Source of the DNA: Bacteroidia bacterium
GTDB taxonomy: Bacteria; Bacteroidota; Bacteroidia; Cytophagales; JAAEPT01
Assembly: GCA_030431525.1 (NCBI GenBank)
Contig: JAUIJC010000006.1
Location: forward strand, 60,462-124,461
Direction: 5' to 3'
DNA: 64,000 nt
Part shown: piece by piece, positions 49,519-59,127 of the stretch
Layout: every line of letters begins with the position of its first letter
Position numbering within the stretch: position 1 is the first letter of the stretch
Made by a program: the position numbers and the translations under genes
The notes under the pieces: generated by a model
What the model was told of the DNA's origin: nothing
Seen by the model: only the letters and a program-made list of their open reading frames with translations
The model's database searches: none

Positions 49519-52434
49519 ATGGGAAGAAATACTTTTAAATCAGCTCCTGAGGCTGAAGAAGCCCACAAGGAAGGAAGAAAACTGCCTGATGTAAAAGGGA
49601 TGGTTTCTTCGCTTCCGCGTCCTTGGGAAGATGATCGCTACCGCAAGGTAATCGGCATTTTCTTCCTTGGATTTTCCCTATTCCTTTTTCTGGCGTTTTG
49701 TTCCTATTTGGTAACAGGGAAGGCGGATCAGCGGTTGTTCCTCACGGAAATGACTTTTGATGCGGACAGTACTGTGCAGGCTGCCCGTGATTTGGCATCC
49801 GAGGAGATGTTGAACGAGGCGCTGTTTTCTTTGGGAAAGGCTGAGGTGAACCGCGCCATTTCAGAAATGGCTTCCAATGACACCACCATGGAGGCTGTTC
49901 GTCAGGCCATTCGTGAGGTTGGAAAGGATCAGGGTGTTCAGGCTTATCAGGAAGCTGTTGTTGAAGTATTGCAAGCATCCCATAAGCCAGATAAAGCAAG
50001 GAATGCGCTGGGCTGGTTGGGTGCATATTTCTCACATCTCTTTGTTTACAAAGGGTTTGGTTTGGGAGCCTTTTTTGTTCCGCCATTCATTTTTCTATTG
50101 GGATTGATAACGGCCTTCCGCAAGAACATCCCATTTCTTGGTAAGATCTTTAGAACCTCGGTGTTCCTGCTCTTCTATTTGAGTTTGACGCTTGGTTATT
50201 TTGCGACTATTTCAGGGCCAGATTCTGCTTGGGCCTATATCTGTGGAGGTATTGGTTTTGAATGGGCGGATTTATTGAATAGCTATCTCAGTTGGGGAGC
50301 CGCTTTGGTCCTGCTTTTCCTTCCTACAGTTTTCGTGATTTTCACCTTCAATCCAAAGAGTTTCTCCTTGGAGGCCATTCCAGTTTCTTGGCCTTTGGGT
50401 TATCGTAAAAACCTCGAGGATGAGGAAGACGATGAGGACTTTGAGGATGATGATGATGTGGTTTCAGATTCAGAAGTTGAGACAACTACTCAGTCCATTG
50501 CTCAGGATGCTAAAAAGGAACCTGAGGAAACCTATAAGCCTGAATCGAAAAAGGATGATGAGGTTGAAATGGTATTGAAAGTAGAGGACGATTCTGAGGA
50601 TGATTTACTTTTCCCAGAAGATGAGCCTGAAGATGAACATCCGCTTAATCCTGTTTTGGCCAATCAAAATGAAGGGCTAAGAAAAGAAGAACCTCAGTTG
50701 GTGATTGAGGATGATGAAGAAGAGGAGGACGATCTGGGAATGGAATTGAAGGTGGAAAATGGGCCAGTAGAAACCGTTACGCCAACTATTCCAAATCAAA
50801 AACCTTCAAACGAACCAAGTTTTGTTGTTGAGGATATTACCGATGAGCCTGATGATGAAGGTGAGGTAGGAGAAGAAGGTGGGGAGGAACCAAAGGAGGC
50901 TGCCAATAAGTTCTTGGAACAAGCAGGTGAGTATGATCCACATTTGGACCTCCCGCATTATAAGTTCCCGACCATTGACTTGATGCAGGCCTATGAAACA
51001 GGCGGTGCCAAGAAAATGACTCGTGAGGAGTTGGAGCAGTACAAGAACCGCATCATTGAAACGCTCTCCAACTACAAGATTGGTATTGACAGTATCAAGG
51101 CGACCATTGGCCCGACTGTCACCCTCTATGAGATTGTGCCGCAAGCAGGGGTGAAAATCTCTAAGATTAAAAACCTTGAGGACGATATCGCCTTGAGTTT
51201 GGCAGCCTTGGGGATTCGTATTATTGCCCCAATTCCAGGGCGAGGTACCATAGGTATCGAGGTGCCGAACAAGACGCCAGAAATGGTGGCTATGCGAACT
51301 GCCTTGACCAGCGAGAAGTTCAAGAGCACAGATATGGCCTTGCCAGTTGTGTTTGGTAAAACCATCTCCAACGAGGTCTTTATGGTAGATTTGGCCAAAA
51401 TGCCTCACATTTTGATTGCTGGTGCTACGGGTCAGGGTAAGTCGGTGGGTTTGAACGTGTTGTTGACTTCCTTGCTTTATAAGAAGCACCCTTCTGAATT
51501 GAAGTTTGTGTTGGTTGACCCGAAGAAGGTGGAACTTTCCATTTTCTCAAGGATTGAAAAACACTTCTTGGCGAAAATGCCAAACAGCGAGGAAGCCATT
51601 ATTACCGATACCAAAAAGGTGATTCATACTTTGAATTCTCTTTGTATCGAGATGGATGCCCGTTATGATTTGTTGAAAGACGCAGGTTGTCGTAACCTGA
51701 AAGAATACAACAGGAAATTCCAGCAGCGAAGATTAAACCCTGAAAAGGGGCACCGTTTCTTGCCATACATCGTTTTGGTAATTGACGAATTGGCCGACCT
51801 GATGATGACGGCAGGTAAGGAGGTAGAAACTCCGATTGCCCGTTTGGCTCAGCTTGCTCGTGCGATTGGTATTCACTTGGTAGTTGCCACGCAGCGTCCT
51901 TCCGTGAACGTCATTACTGGTATCATCAAGGCGAATTTCCCTGCGCGTTTGTCTTTCCGTGTAACCTCAAAGATTGACTCACGAACAATTTTGGATGCAG
52001 GCGGTGCCGAACAGTTGATTGGTAAGGGTGACATGCTCTTCAGCCAAGGTTCGGACATGGTTCGCGTTCAGTGCGCCTTTGTGGATACCCCAGAGGTTGA
52101 TAACGTAGTGGATTTCATTGGTGACCAGCGAGGATATTCTTCGGCCTTTATGTTGCCAGAGTATGTTGACAACGAATCAGAAGGAGTGGATGTTGACCTT
52201 AAGGATCGCGATGTGATGTTTGAGGAGGCCGCTCGTTTGATTGTTCAACACCAACAGGGTAGCACCTCCCTGATTCAAAGGAAACTAAAGCTTGGCTATA
52301 ACCGAGCGGGACGAATCGTTGACCAGTTAGAGGCAGCTGGCATCGTAGGACCGTTTGAAGGAAGTAAGGCCCGTGAAGTTTTAGTGCCCGATGAATATGC
52401 TTTGGAACAGTTGTTGGATAGCCTCGGTCAATGA
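49519..52434 (+). CDS. ftsK: DNA translocase FtsK
   Basis: 971 residues. FtsK anchors at the septum and pumps DNA to bring dif sites to XerC/D. The N-terminal about 300 residues have four membrane spans (for example VIGIFFLGFSLFLFLAFCSYL). A very acidic linker follows (about residues 300-470, rich in E and D, such as DEEDDEDFEDDDDVV). Then comes the motor: alpha domain, Walker A GATGQGKSVGLN at about residue 635, Walker B YIVLVIDELADLMM at about 755. The C-terminal gamma winged-helix (FEEAARLIVQHQQGSTSLIQ) reads KOPS. It is directly upstream of lolA. Confidence 0.97.
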   Translation: MGRNTFKSAPEAEEAHKEGRKLPDVKGMVSSLPRPWEDDRYRKVIGIFFLGFSLFLFLAFCSYLVTGKADQRLFLTEMTFDADSTVQAARDLASEEMLNEALFSLGKAEVNRAISEMASNDTTMEAVRQAIREVGKDQGVQAYQEAVVEVLQASHKPDKARNALGWLGAYFSHLFVYKGFGLGAFFVPPFIFLLGLITAFRKNIPFLGKIFRTSVFLLFYLSLTLGYFATISGPDSAWAYICGGIGFEWADLLNSYLSWGAALVLLFLPTVFVIFTFNPKSFSLEAIPVSWPLGYRKNLEDEEDDEDFEDDDDVVSDSEVETTTQSIAQDAKKEPEETYKPESKKDDEVEMVLKVEDDSEDDLLFPEDEPEDEHPLNPVLANQNEGLRKEEPQLVIEDDEEEEDDLGMELKVENGPVETVTPTIPNQKPSNEPSFVVEDITDEPDDEGEVGEEGGEEPKEAANKFLEQAGEYDPHLDLPHYKFPTIDLMQAYETGGAKKMTREELEQYKNRIIETLSNYKIGIDSIKATIGPTVTLYEIVPQAGVKISKIKNLEDDIALSLAALGIRIIAPIPGRGTIGIEVPNKTPEMVAMRTALTSEKFKSTDMALPVVFGKTISNEVFMVDLAKMPHILIAGATGQGKSVGLNVLLTSLLYKKHPSELKFVLVDPKKVELSIFSRIEKHFLAKMPNSEEAIITDTKKVIHTLNSLCIEMDARYDLLKDAGCRNLKEYNRKFQQRRLNPEKGHRFLPYIVLVIDELADLMMTAGKEVETPIARLAQLARAIGIHLVVATQRPSVNVITGIIKANFPARLSFRVTSKIDSRTILDAGGAEQLIGKGDMLFSQGSDMVRVQCAFVDTPEVDNVVDFIGDQRGYSSAFMLPEYVDNESEGVDVDLKDRDVMFEEAARLIVQHQQGSTSLIQRKLKLGYNRAGRIVDQLEAAGIVGPFEGSKAREVLVPDEYALEQLLDSLGQ

Positions 52435-52477
52435 GTTTGAAACAAGAATCAGAAAATCAATTTTATCATTTTCAAAA

Positions 52478-53152
52478 ATGAAAAAGTTTGTAATCACGGC
52501 AATTACCTTTTTAGGAGTGTTCACAGTTTTTGCCCAGATGGGTAAAGATCCAAAGGTGAAAGCCATTTTGGATGAGGTTAGTAAAACCATCCGTTCCTAT
52601 TCCTCTTTTCAGGCGGAGTTCACCTCATTGATTGAGAATAAGTCAAACGGCACCAAGGAAGAAACCACGGGTAAGCTCAAGGTGAAAGGAGATAAATACC
52701 ATATCACTTTCTCCGATGGACATGAGATGATTTGTGATGGCCAGAGTATCTGGGATTATTATCCAGAAGATCAAGGGAATACCGTTACCATCTATGAGGT
52801 TGATCCCGAAGAAGGTGGTTTGAATTCGCCACAGAAAGTAGCTGACATGTATAAGGAAGGCTACAAATATTGGTTGAAAGGCGATGAAGTGATGGACGGT
52901 GTAAAGTATACCATCATCGACTTGGAGCCAGATTTGTCACCACAAGAAAAGAAGCACAACCAAGTGTATAAGATTCGTCTTCATGTTGACCAGTCGAAAA
53001 ATATCTTGAAGAAGTGGAAGATTTTTGAAAAGAATGGCAACCGCTTCTCCGTGGAGATTAAAGGCTTTAAGTCAAACGTTAATATTCCAAATACAGAGTT
53101 CACCTTTGATATCAAGAAGCATCCAGGAGTGACTGTGGAGGATATGCGTTAA
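52478..53152 (+). CDS. lolA: LolA-like outer-membrane lipoprotein carrier
   Basis: 224 residues from ATG 52478, with the signal peptide MKKFVITAITFLGVFTVFAQ. LolA carries lipoproteins across the periplasm in a half-barrel. Typical features are FQAEFTSLIENKSNGTKEE, KGDKYHITFSDGHEMICDG, SIWDYYPEDQ and the C-terminal FTFDIKKHPGVTVEDMR. Bacteroidota genomes often place it after ftsK, as here. The spacing to ftsK is 43 bases. A strong terminator ends the unit. Confidence 0.92.
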   Translation: MKKFVITAITFLGVFTVFAQMGKDPKVKAILDEVSKTIRSYSSFQAEFTSLIENKSNGTKEETTGKLKVKGDKYHITFSDGHEMICDGQSIWDYYPEDQGNTVTIYEVDPEEGGLNSPQKVADMYKEGYKYWLKGDEVMDGVKYTIIDLEPDLSPQEKKHNQVYKIRLHVDQSKNILKKWKIFEKNGNRFSVEIKGFKSNVNIPNTEFTFDIKKHPGVTVEDMR

Positions 53153-53184
53153 TTCAGGATATAGTAGTTAAATACTTTTCTACT

Positions 53185-53232
53185 AAAGCGCCGATTGCTT
53201 AAATGAATTTTTAAGCAATCGGCGCTTTTATC
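53185..53232 (+). terminator. terminator after lolA
   Basis: AAAGCGCCGATTGCTTAAA pairs with TTTAAGCAATCGGCGCTTT around a 10-base loop; T-rich sequence follows. The rest of the 265-base gap has no gene, and no clear -33/-7 promoter was found there. Confidence 0.85.
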
Positions 53233-53417
53233 TTATGTGAGATGTTTTTTTGAGAACTTTATTAAAGTTGTTTTTGGACAGTTAAGGCATCAGATTTTTA
53301 TCTCTCCTATTTGAATATCTCTATCTTGGTTGGAAACGTCTAAGCAGACTAAACAGTCAATTTTAGGTTTAGGCGGAGCACACAGACATTTTTTGTCAAC
53401 TTTTAACCAACAAGCCC

Positions 53418-56024
53418 ATGAATCTGTTTACGCAGTCGACTTCCCTAATGGGAATCGTAAGGAATGTGGATGCCACAAACCAGTGTTTCACAATCGAAAC
53501 GCGAGCAAACAATCAATTCCGCGCTAGTGTGGGAGCTGAAACAACCTTCGGTGTTTTGAATAACATTGATGATGTTAATCAGGACAGATACACGAATCCT
53601 GAGAATTTTAATGGTAGCCCATCGAGTAACATTGAGAAGTACATCAAAGTTGGCCAGTTGGTCTCGTTGTATGGCATTGTGTTGCTTAATGGCAGTCAAA
53701 GGCAATTTGATGTAAGGAATGTTTATTTATTGCAAGACTCCAATGGGGAGTTTGTATTTGAGCATTCATATTGGTGGCTAAGGCAAATCGGAAGTTTTTC
53801 CGACACTTGGTTGAAGGACCTCTTTGGCACTTCCCAAACCTTTGATTTCTCAAAGTACCAAACCAATATTGGCATCACGGGAATGCCGATTGAGGACAAC
53901 ACGGTGCAGGAGTGCGCTACGCTTTCCCGCTTGATTTATGGGTTCTCCTCCTCATACCTTCTGACCGGTAACAACCGTTACCTTGATGCCGCCAAATCTG
54001 GGGTAGAATACCAGAGGAACAATTTTAGGTTCATCACCCATAATGGAAAAAACATCATTTGGGCTTCAGCCGCTGATAAAGGGAAGTTGATTATTCCTTC
54101 GCAAAATGGAGATGATGCTGGAGCAATTCCTTTGTATGAACAGATTTATGCACTCGCTGGCCTTGCTCAATATTATCGTGTAACCCAGGATTGGGAAACG
54201 CTCAATGATATCCGAATGACGGTCAACGCTTTCAATGCGTATTTCCGTGATGAAAAGGATGGAGGATACTTTTCTCACCTTGACCCAGCGACTTTTACGG
54301 CGGATACCGATTACTTGGGCATCAACAAGCTGAAAAAGAACTGGAACTCTATTGGTGATCATATTCCAGCTTATTTGGTGAATGTGATTCTTGCCTTGGA
54401 GCCACTTCCAGTTTCTGAGGACAGAGCGAAGTACGCTGATATCTTGGATACGCTAAAGGAGATGCTTTTTGAATGCACCTCCTTGGTCATCAGTAAATTC
54501 CCTGATGCTGATCCAGAAATCCCTTACGTCAATGAACGTTTTTATCAGGATTGGACTCCAGACCAAACATACAGCTGGCAACAGAACAGGGCAGTTTGCG
54601 GTCACAACCTAAAAATCTCTTGGAACCTGCTCAGGGTTGCTAATTATTACGATTCAATTGGTAAGGACAGTGAGCCATTGCTTGAGTTGGCGAAAACCCT
54701 TGCAGACCATTTGGCTGTATTGGGCATCGACCAGATTCGGGGTGGCTTGTTCGATACTGTAGAACGCAAACCAAAGAACGGTGAGTGGATTGATTTTGCT
54801 TGGGGGAACACCAAGGATTTCTGGCAACAGGAGCAGGCCTTGTTAGCCTATCTTATCAACTATGGCTATTTCAAAGAGGATGAGTATTTGTCACTTGCCC
54901 GAGAGATGGCTTCCTTCTGGAATCTACACTATTTGGATCATGATAACGGGGGATTCTTCTTCCGTGTGACTGAAGATGGAAACCCTGTGTTGAACGGTAG
55001 TTTCGCTGACAAAGGCGGACACGCCATCTCTGGTTATCACGCTTTTGAGTTGAATTATTTGGCTCATGTTTATACCAGCAATTATGTGTCACAGAAGCCA
55101 ATGTGTCTGCACTTCAAACCACAACATAATGGAGTGAGGTCTATCAACGTTCTGCCTGATTTTATGGCGCCAAAGGCAGTGAAGGTTTCCGGAATCTGGG
55201 TGAATGGAATTGAGAAAAATGTGGCAGATCCATATAACTACCAAATCCTATTGAATGACTCTGAAGTAGGTTCAGAAATTGTAGTAGAGCTTTCACCTGT
55301 AATCATTCAAAAAGAGGTTTCTGTTAATTCAGCAATTGCAGAGTTTACAGATACCATAGTTGGCAAGGTCGACGAAGCAAAAGTGGAGATATATTCAGAT
55401 ACTGTTGGTACTCCAATTAAGGGAAAGATTGCGGTGTTGATGGAAAGCCAATTTGAGTATCACGAGTTGGTTCATTTCAATTCATTTTTCCCAGAACAAG
55501 GGTATCAGGTTGAGTACGTTAGCTACTTATGGGGACAAGATGCATTAACATTTTATGCAAGTCCCAATGATGAGGGTGAAGTGAAAGCAAAGATTGTTGT
55601 TGCTCGTGATTTTAAGGATGTAGAGCCTGAAGACTATCAAGCTGTCATTCTTATGGGGGCTTTTGCTATGGATAGATTAAGGTATCAAGTAAGTGTTTCT
55701 CCAAAACAGGTTAATAATGCTCCGGCTCTTCAATTTTTAAGAAAGTCTGTTCAGGTAGAAGGCTTGAAAATTGGTGCAATTTGTCATAGTCTGTGGCTTT
55801 ATTGTGCAGATAAAGCGTTGCTGGAAGGCAAGAAGGTAACATGTGCTCACAACATTATTTGCGATGTAGAGAATGCTGGTGGTATCGTCCAATTTAAGGA
55901 TGAAGACACTGTGGATTGTGTTGTAGATGGTAATTTGGTGACAGGTCGTCATACCGGTGTAATAGATGTTTTTCTTAATACATTGGTAAAAGAAATCCAG
56001 CTTGCACAAGAGGTAACTGTTTGA
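53418..56024 (+). CDS. three-domain fusion: OB-like / AGE-family epimerase / DJ-1-PfpI
   Basis: 868 residues from ATG 53418. Residues about 10-105 have an OB-fold-like strand pattern (GIVRNVDATNQCFTIET ... KVGQLVSLYGIVLLNG). Residues about 120-600 are an (alpha/alpha)6 barrel of the N-acylglucosamine 2-epimerase (AGE)/cellobiose 2-epimerase superfamily. His396 in CGHNLKISWNLL and His541 in ISGYHAFELNYLAHV take the two catalytic positions. FAWGNTKDFWQQEQALLAY is also typical. Residues about 690-865 form a DJ-1/PfpI domain with the nucleophile elbow GAICHSLWL (Cys789). It is probably cytosolic. The next gene, 2 bases on, encodes a glycogen debranching enzyme. The reaction is not known; a sugar isomerase/epimerase acting on alpha-glucan products is inferred. 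Confidence 0.82.
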   Translation: MNLFTQSTSLMGIVRNVDATNQCFTIETRANNQFRASVGAETTFGVLNNIDDVNQDRYTNPENFNGSPSSNIEKYIKVGQLVSLYGIVLLNGSQRQFDVRNVYLLQDSNGEFVFEHSYWWLRQIGSFSDTWLKDLFGTSQTFDFSKYQTNIGITGMPIEDNTVQECATLSRLIYGFSSSYLLTGNNRYLDAAKSGVEYQRNNFRFITHNGKNIIWASAADKGKLIIPSQNGDDAGAIPLYEQIYALAGLAQYYRVTQDWETLNDIRMTVNAFNAYFRDEKDGGYFSHLDPATFTADTDYLGINKLKKNWNSIGDHIPAYLVNVILALEPLPVSEDRAKYADILDTLKEMLFECTSLVISKFPDADPEIPYVNERFYQDWTPDQTYSWQQNRAVCGHNLKISWNLLRVANYYDSIGKDSEPLLELAKTLADHLAVLGIDQIRGGLFDTVERKPKNGEWIDFAWGNTKDFWQQEQALLAYLINYGYFKEDEYLSLAREMASFWNLHYLDHDNGGFFFRVTEDGNPVLNGSFADKGGHAISGYHAFELNYLAHVYTSNYVSQKPMCLHFKPQHNGVRSINVLPDFMAPKAVKVSGIWVNGIEKNVADPYNYQILLNDSEVGSEIVVELSPVIIQKEVSVNSAIAEFTDTIVGKVDEAKVEIYSDTVGTPIKGKIAVLMESQFEYHELVHFNSFFPEQGYQVEYVSYLWGQDALTFYASPNDEGEVKAKIVVARDFKDVEPEDYQAVILMGAFAMDRLRYQVSVSPKQVNNAPALQFLRKSVQVEGLKIGAICHSLWLYCADKALLEGKKVTCAHNIICDVENAGGIVQFKDEDTVDCVVDGNLVTGRHTGVIDVFLNTLVKEIQLAQEVTV

Positions 56025-56026
56025 TC

Positions 56027-58117
56027 ATGTCAGAATTAGCGTTACTCGAACAAGATGCCCTTGGGGTATCTTTTGAAGTAGACGGCTGGCAAACTGTAGA
56101 AGGTAACCCCTTTCCTTTGGGGGTTACCTTTGATCAAGCCTCGCAGGTCTACAACTTTGCGATTTATTCCAAATATGCGACCAGGGTTGACTTGCTGATA
56201 TACGGCGAGGATAATCTTGTAGAACCAATTTGGCAGGAGAGTTTAAATCCATACCGCAACAAGTCTTACCGAGTTTGGCATTGTCGGGTAGCAAAAGAGG
56301 AAATCGCTGGTGGAGCGTTTTACGCTTATCGCATGTGGGGTCCGGATTCTGCGCCCAATTTCCAGTTTCAGGCATTTGATCCACAAAAAATCCTATTGGA
56401 CCCATACGCTAAGGGGGTTCATTTTCCAAAGGAATTTGACCGTGGTTCAGCAATTGTTGGAGCAGGGCCGAATGATGGTAAAGCACCCCTTGGGATTCTA
56501 AATCCAGAACCAGAGCCTTTTGATTGGCAGGGTGTAACCCCACCAAGGCATGGGCATGATTTGGTGATTTATGAAACCCATGTGAAGCAATACACTTCCA
56601 ACGCCAACTCAAAGGTAGGCGCTGGAAATGAAGGAACATTTCAAGGTATCATTGACAAGATTCCATACCTGAAGTCCTTGGGAATTACAGCTGTGGAACT
56701 GATGCCTATCCATCAGTGGGATCCTCAGGAAGGGAGTCAGTGGGGTTATATGACCTTGAATTTCTTCTCGCCACATGAACAATATGCCAGTAGCAAGGAA
56801 ATTGGCGGAGCTATTAAGGAGTTCAAAACCTTGGTTCGAGAGTTACATCGTAATGATATCGAGGTGATTCTTGATGTGGTTTTTAACCATACCACAGAAG
56901 GAAATCAGAACGGGCCACTCTACAGCTTCAAGGGCATTGATAACAGCTCTTACTACATGTCCAATGAAGGGACAGATGCAAAGTATTATTACTCCAATTA
57001 TTCTGGATGTGGGAATACGGTACACTGTTCCAACAAGGCTGTTAGGAAGATGGTGGTCGAGTCGCTGTCTTATTGGGTGAAGGAAATGCACGTGGATGGC
57101 TTTAGGTTCGATATTGCCTCCATATTTGCCCGCAACTCGGATGGTAGTTTCAACTTGCAGGACCCGGCAATTTTTGCTGAAATCTCCATGGACCCTGTCC
57201 TCAGGGACATCATCTTGATTGCGGAACCTTGGGAGCCTTACGCCAATTTGTTGGGGCGCTCATTCCCAGGTCTTCGTTGGAGACAGTGGAATGCCCGATA
57301 CCGTGATGATGTCAAATCCTTTGGCAAAGGTGATCCAAGTTTGGTTGGGGCAATGGTTACCCGAATTTATGGCAGTGATGACCTTTTCCCTGGTGACCCT
57401 TACAATGCCAACCGTGGCTACCAAAGTTTAAACTATTTGGCTTCGCATGATGGGTTGACGCTCTATGATTGTTTTTCCTATTCAAACGATGGTCGGGTGG
57501 CAGACCATAACAAGTCTTGGAACTGTGGTTATGAAGGGGTGGAAAATGTTCCGTCAGATGTGATGAGCCTACGGAAGCGACTCATGAAAAATGAGTTTGC
57601 TATTCTTATGGTTTCAAATGGTACTCCAATGTTCCGTGCCGGAGATGAGTTTCTTCAGACACAGTATGGAAATGACAACCCATACAATGTGGATGACCAT
57701 ACCACATGGATGGATTGGAGCCGAGTGGATGAATTTCCAGATATGTTCCGTTTCTTCAAGGAGATGATTGCTTTCAGAAAAAGGCATCCATCTATTGGCA
57801 GGAGTCGCTTCTGGCGGGAGGATGTGAAATGGTTTGGACCACGAGGGAGCATTGACTATTCTCCTTTATCCCGCACCTTAGCTTTTTATTTGAAAGGAAA
57901 CAATCCTTATTATGGCTTGAATGACAAGGATATTTACGTCATGATCAACTCGTACTGGGGAGCAGTCCAATTCGAATTTCAGGAGCAGGGTGAGTGGAGT
58001 AGGGTGATTAATACCGAATTACCATCTCCACATGATGTACTTCCAGAAGGACAGGAAATCATTACGGACAACTCATATTTGCTGGGTCCGCGGTCTATGG
58101 CTGTTTTTGTCAAGTAG
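56027..58117 (+). CDS. glgX: isoamylase-type glycogen debranching enzyme (GH13, GlgX/TreX)
   Basis: 696 residues from ATG 56027; a TTG at 56021 would overlap the previous stop. An N-terminal CBM48-like domain (PLGVTFDQASQVYNFAIYSK) precedes the GH13 barrel. The four GH13 regions are visible: DVVFNHTTEG, GFRFDIAS with the nucleophile Asp, LIAEPWEP with the acid Glu, and LASHDGLTLYD. SPHEQYASS and GDEFLQTQYGNDNPYN are typical of GlgX/TreX. The enzyme cuts alpha-1,6 branches of glycogen or limit dextrin in the cytosol. It forms an operon with the fused AGE/DJ-1 gene. No glycogen synthase or phosphorylase gene is near. Confidence 0.93.
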   Translation: MSELALLEQDALGVSFEVDGWQTVEGNPFPLGVTFDQASQVYNFAIYSKYATRVDLLIYGEDNLVEPIWQESLNPYRNKSYRVWHCRVAKEEIAGGAFYAYRMWGPDSAPNFQFQAFDPQKILLDPYAKGVHFPKEFDRGSAIVGAGPNDGKAPLGILNPEPEPFDWQGVTPPRHGHDLVIYETHVKQYTSNANSKVGAGNEGTFQGIIDKIPYLKSLGITAVELMPIHQWDPQEGSQWGYMTLNFFSPHEQYASSKEIGGAIKEFKTLVRELHRNDIEVILDVVFNHTTEGNQNGPLYSFKGIDNSSYYMSNEGTDAKYYYSNYSGCGNTVHCSNKAVRKMVVESLSYWVKEMHVDGFRFDIASIFARNSDGSFNLQDPAIFAEISMDPVLRDIILIAEPWEPYANLLGRSFPGLRWRQWNARYRDDVKSFGKGDPSLVGAMVTRIYGSDDLFPGDPYNANRGYQSLNYLASHDGLTLYDCFSYSNDGRVADHNKSWNCGYEGVENVPSDVMSLRKRLMKNEFAILMVSNGTPMFRAGDEFLQTQYGNDNPYNVDDHTTWMDWSRVDEFPDMFRFFKEMIAFRKRHPSIGRSRFWREDVKWFGPRGSIDYSPLSRTLAFYLKGNNPYYGLNDKDIYVMINSYWGAVQFEFQEQGEWSRVINTELPSPHDVLPEGQEIITDNSYLLGPRSMAVFVK

Positions 58118-58137
58118 TTAGAATATTCTTCATTATG

Positions 58138-58179
58138 AAAAAGTAGGCTGTCCTTTAAGGGGATAACCTACTTTTTTTT
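58138..58179 (+). terminator. terminator after glgX
   Basis: AAAAAGTAGG and CCTACTTTTT form the stem around a loop of about 19 bases that contains a smaller hairpin; a T-tract follows. Confidence 0.75.
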
Positions 58180-58208
58180 GTGCTTTTGTTTGGGAGAAAC
58201 GACCTTTG
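58178..58208 (+). promoter_or_regulatory. promoter of pyrF
   Basis: TTG (58178-58180), 20 bases, GACCTTTG (one mismatch to TAnnTTTG), 24 bases before the pyrF ATG. Confidence 0.45.
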
Positions 58209-58232
58209 TGGTTCTATTGAAAAAGGTGTGCT

Positions 58233-59045
58233 ATGACCAAAGAACAGCTCTTTGAGCAAATAAAGGCGAAAGGTTCCTACCTCTGTGTGGGCTTGGATAC
58301 GGATTTGAAAAAGATTCCTGAGCATTTGCTCAAGGAGGAGGATCCCATCTTTGCTTTCAACAAGCAAATCATTGATGCCACGGCTGATTATTGTGTGGCC
58401 TACAAGCCGAACATTGCCTTTTATGAGGCAATGGGCGCAAAAGGTTGGGAAAGCCTTCAAAAGACCTTGGAGTACATTCCAAATGATATTTTCACCATTG
58501 CAGATGCTAAGCGAGGTGATATCGGAAACACTTCCAGCCTTTATGCCAGAGCGTTCTTCGAGAACATGGATTTTGATTCCGTGACAGTTGCGCCATACAT
58601 GGGTGCCGATTCAGTAAAGCCTTTTCTCGAGTTTGATGGGAAATGGGTGATTCTTTTGGCGCTTACTTCCAATGCTGGAGGCCAAGATTTTCAGGTGTTG
58701 AATGTTGGTGGCGAACAGCTTTTTGAGAAAGTATTGGACAAGAGCCAAGAATGGGGTGATGACAGCAATTTGATGTTTGTTGTAGGCGCCACTCGCGCTG
58801 AGCTGTTGGAGAAAGTCAGGGAGCATGCGCCAAATAACTTCCTTTTGGTCCCAGGCGTTGGTGCTCAAGGCGGAAGCTTGGAAGAGGTTTCCAAGTATGG
58901 AATGAACAAGCAGTGTGGCTTGTTGGTCAATTCCTCACGTGGAATTATCTATGCTTCTAAAGGGGAGGACTTTGCTGATGTAGCCAGAGCCGAAGCCAAG
59001 AAACTTCGGGACGAAATGTCCGTATACTTGGAGCAGTATCTTTAA
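58233..59045 (+). CDS. pyrF: orotidine 5'-phosphate decarboxylase, type 2
   Basis: 270 residues; the type 2 (longer) form. It makes UMP from OMP, the last step of de novo pyrimidine synthesis. Motifs: [34 protein letters not shown], the catalytic [29 protein letters not shown], and [16 protein letters not shown]. The gene has its own promoter. PyrD of the same pathway lies 9 kb upstream. No other pyr genes are adjacent. Confidence 0.96.
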   Translation: MTKEQLFEQIKAKGSYLCVGLDTDLKKIPEHLLKEEDPIFAFNKQIIDATADYCVAYKPNIAFYEAMGAKGWESLQKTLEYIPNDIFTIADAKRGDIGNTSSLYARAFFENMDFDSVTVAPYMGADSVKPFLEFDGKWVILLALTSNAGGQDFQVLNVGGEQLFEKVLDKSQEWGDDSNLMFVVGATRAELLEKVREHAPNNFLLVPGVGAQGGSLEEVSKYGMNKQCGLLVNSSRGIIYASKGEDFADVARAEAKKLRDEMSVYLEQYL

Positions 59046-59127
59046 ATACTGAATAACAGAGTATGGAAGGTGATTCATGTCGTCTTCTGTGCTCTGTTCC
59101 TTTTTTGTTGGTTTTATTTTTTAAGCT

